A stretch of DNA of 64,000 bases from Myoxocephalus aenaeus (taxonomy: Eukaryota > Chordata > Actinopteri > Perciformes > Cottidae): the NCBI GenBank assembly GCA_038501785.1, contig JBAMJR010000187.1:440501-504500 (forward strand), read 5' to 3'. Numbering within the stretch: position 1 is the stretch's first letter; each line of letters begins with the position of its first letter. A program made the position numbers and the translations under genes. Under the pieces are notes generated by a model. That model did no database searches, was not told the origin of the DNA, and was given only the letters and a program-made list of their open reading frames with translations. Shown in pieces: positions 57,558 to 64,000 of this stretch.

Positions 57558-59762
57558 CTGTGGATTGGAGAAAGAATGAAGAGAAACATTGTTACCGGAA
57601 CCAGACTGCATAATTAATCACCAATAACAACCACAGGAGCGGCGCTCGATAGTTTACCTGCTGCTTCTTTTAGCTCTTGCTCTGGCGTAGTAGGCCTCGT
57701 AGGATTTGGGTTTCAGCTCCAGTGCTTTCGTTGCAAACTCCTCAGCCATCCCAAAATCCTACAAGAGGAGCAGAATTAATAAATGAGTTAGCCAGATGGT
57801 ATTCAAGCTTGATTTCAATCACAGAAATAAAGATTTTAAAATGTACAGTACACACGTTTCCTCCTTGCTGATTGTTTTATTCATTGCTTTGAGGAAATAA
57901 CAGTATTTTCAAACTAAGTGATGACAGAATTCGACACATGCTACATCTCTCCAGCAGTTTTCCCTCTCTGTGTAAAGAAATAAAATGCCTGGGTGCTGTT
58001 ACTGTAGAAACACACCACAGACAACATCACGGTGCCTGTTTCCCTCTAGCTTTTGGGATGTAATCACATTATCAGCTGGTTTGCTACAAACGTCTTCCTG
58101 CTAGATTTATAGCTAAGACTCATGACTAGACTGAGACTTATGTAAACAAACTTCTATGAAGAGCTTTTCTGTAGAAACAATTATGCAGAAATTCGGAGAC
58201 AGCTTAGAAAGTCTTACGTTTTCTTCAGTTATTTTTTTAAATGTCCAGTCCTTCTGCAATAGTCATTAATTCATCATTCTGTGAAATCTCTTCTCTCTTC
58301 TCGAAACACAGAAACTCTGGCTGAGTGAGCAGACAGGCCGGCACATGCAGGAATTGAAAAGATTTGAGGAGATTTGAGTCCACTGCCCAGTGGGCTTGTA
58401 GCTTCCTCCCTGTTGCCATCTGAACACTAACAAGCTTCCCCTGCCCACACATGCTCAACTCATTTCACAAGCTGGAGTCCTAGTCACTGAGTCATCTTTG
58501 CCTAAAACATTTCAAAACGTCGATTAGCATAGGAGAGCCTAATCAGCTTCAGTTTTATTAAATGATGGCAAACACTCTATAAAGTTACTGTGAACGTTTA
58601 AGGAAAAAAGGTGAAAGATCTGAACTCAAACATATAACAGATATTGGGTGGTCAGTTAGAGATGCAGTGGGCCAATTAACACATTTTACTTTAAAATAAA
58701 TGTGATTCATGGTTGACAAGTATTTTTGGAAGTGTAAAAGTGAAAGAAGGACTTTTCTTCATTCATGTGAGAATATTTCTTATTTTCTGGAAGCAAGTAA
58801 GTATCAGTGGTTGCATAGGCCACTGGCAGAATCTCCCCAGCTGTGATTTTTAGGAGACTGGACTCTTCTACCAGCAGGTATAACTTTCAGACGTGCACTG
58901 GCAGGATGTATTGCTGCTTCATGCATTGTTCTCTGCCAAGAGACCAAAACACAGGTCTTGCTGAATGGTTCAAAGTGATGACAGACATTGCCTCTTTTGA
59001 AGCTCTAATTGCCTGGACTAATAATTACCAACATACATTTGATAAAGTTTCTGATGTATAAAGGAAAGAATCGAAGAGGAAATTTGTTTCTACAATTCTT
59101 TAATTATTTTGTTTGTGAAGGGAAATATGCTATCCAACTTATTGATTCAAGTGGCCTCCTCATTTGTTAATTTTTAATTTGTTTCTCATCCGTTACTTAT
59201 TTTTCAGTGTTGTGTGCCATTAAGTTTGTGTTTATTGAAATAGTTAATGAAGCCAGAAGAAAAGTGTATTCTTCAGCAAATATTAATATATTGATGCCCC
59301 ATGATATTCATTACTCACTGACAAATAAAACTCTGGTGAGTGAAACGCCTTGTATAAACAGTCATTAAAGGATTGAGCTAAGAATAGCAGCACTGGCTGA
59401 GGAACAGAGAAAAAGAAAGTGGAGTGTCCCTTGAGAGGCTTACGTTGGTTTTTCTGCGACAGCGGGAGAGATTGAGGTACAGAGAGACCCTCAGGTCTTT
59501 AAATGCCTTCAGGTCGTCGCCAAAGCCTTCTCTAGGAAACTTCCTCAGGGCGTACTGGTACCTCTGGGCGGCCTCCTTCATCTTCCCTTTCTGGAGGACA
59601 CATGGAGGGCAAACATAAGAAGACGTGAAGAAGAGGACAGAACCAGAAGGAAAATACGGGGGGAGAGAAGCAAGGCAGTGATATTCACCAGATACTCCTG
59701 CAAAACTGTTCCCTGACTTGAGCTTTCCCTTCTCATCAATCACATGAGAATCACAGACCAAT

Positions 59763-59853
<91 letters not shown>

Positions 59854-62223
59854 CTGACAAGTTTGTCTTTTCTCCCACAAGCTCGAGCTTGAGCGTAAAT
59901 GTTAGGCATCAATCATGGCTCCTTTGTTAAGTGGTGCGGAACATACACATCTATTCATATTCTGCATTTAACTGAGCTAGAAAAGAATGGTTATCACTTC
60001 ATTGTTGTGCTGAACTGAATTATATTGTTCAATGTTTTTTCCCTTCCATATGAGAAAGCCTAACATCTAATAATAATTAAAAAAAGCTGGACAGATTAGG
60101 AACATGAAACATTTCAATAAGGCAGGAAAGTGTTTTTTCCAGTTACACATTACCTTGTAAAGTATGTTTCCCTCCTCCATCAGCTTCTGAAGGAGGATGA
60201 TCAGAATATCAGGCTTGGAAGTAGCCATGGCCCAAGCTGCGTTCCCTGTGGTGGTAGAGGGGAAAGAGAGAAGTCGAGAGGCATGTTATGTTGTTGTTGC
60301 TGGTGCCAACAGCAGGTCACTGTATTCTCTGGAAATTGGTACAAGGTAAAGTTACCTAAAGATTGTACCTGATCGATCGTAAGGTGACGTTCTGTAGCCT
60401 TAGTTTATTGAAGGCAGTTAAGACAGAGTTAGGAGGGAGAGAGTGAAGAGAAAAGAGGTCATGCAAGAGTAGTCATTTGTAGTGAAAGGAAAAGGTGTGA
60501 AGTGTTTTGTGACCAATCAACTTGAAAAAGTTTTAAACTGTGCTGAAAAAGAAATGTATGGGTTCTACCCGTGACTTTTTTTTTTTCTCCCTGAGACGGC
60601 AGAGTGCACTGGAGATAAGCCGCAGACCCAGATAGCTCTATGAATGTCATTTAGGTGATAAGTCACATTCTTAAATTAGCCAAGCAGAGCATGAGGGAGA
60701 AGAGGAATGACACACACACACACACACACACACAGACCTACGAGTAATAGTGAGCATACACACAGACACACACACACATGCACACAAGCTGAACAGCGAG
60801 TGAAAGTCAGGAATGGAAACAGGGCTTTTTTCCGGGAACATTCCACAAAATTAGTCTGATCTTATTCTTATACCATGAGATACTGAGCAGACAGAAACAA
60901 GCTTGACAAAGAGGCAAAACAAAAATACTTAGCAAACCAAAAACTGTTTCTAAAGACCACAGGAGTAACGGCTGACTAAGTGGTAAACTAACAGACAGCA
61001 CTCAAACTCAAACCTTTACAGTACCAGTAGGTTTCACACCTGGACATATGGGAAACTTATTGTGCTTACCCAGCTTGGCCCCTTTCTTCAGCAGAGTCAC
61101 CACCACCGACGTGTTGCGACAGCCTATGGCTCTGTCCAGAGGCCTCATCCCACTGTAGTCTACATGCTCTATCACGGCTCCTCTCTCCACCAAATACTGG
61201 ACCTACATGAGAGCACCAACAGTTAAACACTCAGAAACACCGTGTTGACAGTCATGGCCTAATGCAGAACGGTATGTGTGCAATAATGGCCGAGGGACGC
61301 TCTCGGTTAAGGCCGAATGAAGTGTGGTGTTGATGTTCGGTGTTTTGGGGGCGTTTGAAACAATTTTCACTTACAATGTCCGCATCTCCATAGAAGGCAG
61401 CGAGGTCCAGCGGAGTTCGTCCATTTTTGTCCGTGTGGTCGATGACCGCACCTTTCTCCACCAAAAACTGCACGACGTTCTTGTGTCCTTTTAAACATGC
61501 CCAGCTCAGAGGGGTCAGTCCCTCCTTGTCCATCGAAGTCAAAGATGCACCTTTTTAAAACAAGTAATCGTCATTAAATACTTCATTTTACCACATTCTG
61601 TGAAGTTAATACATCCAGCCAATACGTATTCACTACCTTGTAATTTCTTGGTGAATGATGGTATTAATGGTGGATGTTCTGTGGTGCTGATGTTGAAGCT
61701 CACCTTTAGAAAGCAGAAACTCTACGGTGCTCAGGTGACCCTCACAGGCAGCCACCATGAGTAGGGTCCTGCCCTGCTTGTCGCTGATGTTGACATCAGC
61801 ACCGTGCTCCAATAGCAGCTCTGCAATCTAGGAAACAGTCAGTCAGAGAACAGGCATCAAACACATGCAGGTGCATGAGCTCATTCAATTCAGTTTGTTT
61901 GGCAGGGACCATGACCACGTGTCGGGAAACAATTAGACCAGAACTATCTCTATGGGCAGGACATATAAACATAGACAACAATCAAATACCACACACTGTT
62001 CCTTAGAAGAAGATCATGTTGAGGCGTGATTGCTGTGGCTACAGGGGGATAGTTTGTCTGGCTGAAAAGAGCAACTCAGCGTGTCTCACCTGCCAGTGTC
62101 CCTGTCTGACGGCACAGAATAGAGGAGACACCCCCCGCCGGTTGACCTGCTGCACCACCGCTGCCTGCTCCAACAGGAAGCTGCAGACCTCCATCTTCCC
62201 CCGGCCGGCTGCTGCCGTCAAGG
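55931..62223 (-). CDS. tanc1: tanc1: tetratricopeptide repeat, ankyrin repeat and coiled-coil containing 1, C-terminal 8 exons (5' part outside window)
   Basis: Postsynaptic density scaffold; TANC proteins bind PSD-95 family PDZ domains. Exons in transcript order: 62090-62223, 61704-61827, 61375-61550, 61070-61202, 60154-60245, 59444-59590, 57658-57758, 55931-57557. All have GT-AG borders and matching phases, giving 843 residues plus a split codon, roughly the last 45% of a ~1,860-residue protein. Order: ankyrin repeats, then TPRs ([40 protein letters not shown]), then a low-complexity tail with an acidic run, [13 protein letters not shown], a Gln-rich stretch and the terminal FIESNV. The KRSFIESNV end and linkage to wdsub1/baz2b favour TANC1 over TANC2, which I remember as ending PFVESNV. 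Ankyrin, TPR and ligand features are all intact. The upstream exon should lie beyond 64000. Confidence 0.95.
57759..59443 (-). other. tanc1: tanc1 intron
   Basis: 1.7 kb, AT-rich. A 72-codon plus-strand open frame at 58843-59061 shows no family features I recognise. No repeat is identified with confidence. Confidence 0.7.
59765..59852. repeat. (AC)~42 microsatellite in tanc1 intron
   Basis: A near-perfect AC array, interrupted once near the end (CGCACACC). It lies about 175 bp upstream, in transcript sense, of tanc1 exon 59444-59590. Confidence 0.97.
60246..61069 (-). other. tanc1: tanc1 intron with short (AC)n runs
   Basis: 824 bp. It contains two (AC)n runs at 60709-60734 and 60762-60785. 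No coding sequence is recognised. Confidence 0.75.
61070..62223 (-). other. tanc1: tanc1 ankyrin-repeat exons
   Basis: Four exons (62090-62223, 61704-61827, 61375-61550, 61070-61202) encode consecutive ankyrin repeats: [79 protein letters not shown] and [19 protein letters not shown]. The G-x-TPL-x-x-A and hydrophobic helix positions are kept. These correspond to the C-terminal end of the TANC ankyrin array; earlier repeats are off-window. Confidence 0.93.
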
Positions 62224-64000
62224 CTAAAGAGAGGATGAAGGAGCAGCTGTTAAGATCTGAAGTAGTCCCGATTTCTTTATTTGTACAGAGGAGCAACTTA
62301 AGGTAAGGTTATCGTACAGCAGTGAGATTAGAGAGGAATATAAAGCATCACACTTAACACTAAGCCAAAGAGGATGCTGTATAGGTAGAAGATTAGTGAA
62401 AATGACAACATGTACAGTACACACAGACTTATTCTGTACACGAGCAACATCAAGGCTCTTTAGTAACCCAAGTATGTGGAAAGGGAAAGACTTGGATCTC
62501 AATACTGTTTGCAGTCCCAGAACCCCTCTTGTTCTTCAAAGACGAGCAGAGAAAAGCAGGCTAATGCTTGGCGCTAATTGGGTTTAAAAACAGACAATTA
62601 CGCTATGCTTATTAAACTCATTTGAATTCTGCCTCAAGCTCCCCAGGCCTTGTACAGAGAGATTTTACGCATTACCAGACAAACATTAGACAACAAAGTC
62701 AAACAATTGTGCTAAACACCCGTTCTTATTTATATTTTGTATCTTTTCCAGAACACGATTAACTGGATTTAACTGTGTCAAATTCCTTTCTAACAAAAAG
62801 AAGAAGAAAACACAATTTTGCTTGTATTCGGGTCTGTGAAGAAAAAGAAATCAAAGACAGATTCTTGAAATGTTTACCGCTTACAGTTAATCGGCTGTTG
62901 CTGGCATACGGCAGCAGATGGGCCGGTCTTAAATGAGCGCTGCTTGTCAAAACAGAGTGAGATCCAGAGTAAGAATCAGAACAGCTCGTCTCTCATATTC
63001 ACCTCTGAGAGATTTAAGGTGCTGCTGAGCCTCCATATCTGACTGACATCCTCCATCTGGATGAGCAGTCAGAGCCAAACAACCCCGCACTCCATCTGCT
63101 CAAAATATGGATATCCTCACACACGACACAGTGGAGAACAATGATTTTGAGAGGCTAAAATTTAGGCCGTGTTAGGGCTCCAGAGAGCAACATTAGCAGC
63201 ACCTTGGTTACACTGAACTAACCATCAACAGCTGTGCAGTTGTTGATGTTGAAAGTGACACCTATCTTTACATAACGCAGTGTATTCTGAGGAGTTCTCA
63301 CTGCGTGCCATTTCCATACATTCACATATCTTCATGTTGAGTTAGCAAGAACACTTTTCTTAAAACTAGAGCATCTCAGCGTTCCTGCTCTTCAGAGAAG
63401 GAGCTCCCTTTTCTACATTTGGCCGTTCAGTGTTTCAGTTTGACTCGCCACTTCTTGCCTATGCTTGCCTTATTTTATCTTAGCATATGTGTTGTAAGAT
63501 ATCCATCAGCCTCGTCTCAACTCTGCGCTGCCTCCTCCTGGAGCCCACCTTCAAAGCAGCCATGACGAGTGTCCTGAGGAGAATCCCCATCTGATAAGAC
63601 GGATTTACAAAGTAAACACATCATAATGTCCTTATCCACCCCCACTCCACTTCTAGGCTGGAGAAACCCAAGAAATACCAACAACAAGGAAGAGGTTGTG
63701 ACCTGGCATTTTAACAAGAACTTTGGAGATCCATTAAACAACATCAAGCTGTTTTACCAACACTGATTAAAAGCTCTAAATATACATTTGTAACCAGAGT
63801 TAGAGGAGGATTTTTCAATTTGGGCTTGCTCATGTTATAATTTATCAGTAGTTTAGTTAATACATTAATAAATCATTAAATTAAGTATACTTTGATAATG
63901 AACTAAATGTAAAAGGTTACAGGCAACATATTAAAGGCAACTTTGAAACATTGATTTGCCTGGAGACTTTTACATAGGAAATGCATTTATACTGAGCACA
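62224..64000 (-). other. tanc1: tanc1 intron, running off the window
   Basis: At least 1.78 kb with no ankyrin-coding exon recognised on the minus strand. The next upstream exon should end with a split Gly or Ala codon (phase 1) and encode an ankyrin segment, and none is seen. Nothing else is identified. Confidence 0.65.

Larger units (their letters stand above)
57658..60245 (-). other. tanc1: tanc1 TPR-coding exons
   Basis: Exons 60154-60245, 59444-59590 and 57658-57758 encode [60 protein letters not shown] and [20 protein letters not shown]. They form about three tetratricopeptide repeats with the expected small/aromatic residue spacing. TPRs mediate protein-protein contacts. The block ends in the last exon. 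Confidence 0.9.

Noticed and set aside
58843..59061. 72-codon plus-strand frame in a tanc1 intron
   Set aside because: It reads plausibly but shows no domain or transposase motif; without a database search it cannot be supported as a gene.
63002..63097. Possible extra tanc1 exon on the minus strand (acceptor-like ttttgagcag, ends AGAG|GTGAAT, phase 1)
   Set aside because: The phase would fit exon 62090-62223, but the translation (AHPDGGCQSDMEAQQHLKSLR) has no ankyrin pattern where the family has a [13 protein letters not shown] repeat. The true exon is expected beyond 64000.

Overview
The window is vertebrate nuclear DNA, almost certainly from a ray-finned fish and probably a percomorph teleost. 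Evidence: intron-rich genes with short GT-AG introns, many (GT)n/(AC)n microsatellites, and several interspersed repeats whose motifs I recognise from teleost genomes. Gene order matches vertebrates in general: BAZ2B, WDSUB1 and TANC1 are also neighbours in the human genome (from memory). No bacterial, viral, CRISPR or rRNA/tRNA feature was found.

Layout. (1) 1-18292: non-coding, read here as the 5' region of baz2b, with one candidate 5'UTR exon (2274-2317) and a ~16 kb intron holding repeats. (2) 18295-38982, plus strand: the complete baz2b coding sequence, reconstructed as 37 coding exons (6,624 nt, 2,207 residues) with every splice phase consistent, followed by a ~1.15 kb 3'UTR. (3) 40284-40999: a short intergenic stretch of repeats leading into a CpG-rich promoter. 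(4) 41000-53922, plus strand: complete wdsub1, 11 coding exons, 480 residues (WD40 propeller, SAM, U-box). (5) 53923-55930: convergent 3' ends. (6) 55931-62223, minus strand: the last eight exons of tanc1 (ankyrin repeats, TPRs, long tail ending in a PDZ ligand); its 5' part lies beyond the window.

Function. baz2b encodes a chromatin reader (methyl-CpG-binding-like/TAM, DDT, PHD, bromodomain). wdsub1 encodes a predicted U-box ubiquitin ligase. tanc1 encodes a postsynaptic scaffold. The three have no known joint pathway; they are linked by conserved synteny, not as an operon or system.

I did not find a previously undescribed system. The most notable signals are: a 387-bp copy of the wdsub1 terminal exon and 3'UTR inserted upstream in its own intron 9 and flanked by perfect 30-bp direct repeats; a near-perfect 34-bp intronic hairpin in baz2b; a (GT)~47 tract ending seven bases before a baz2b splice acceptor; and apparent loss of two AT-hook-like cores from baz2b.
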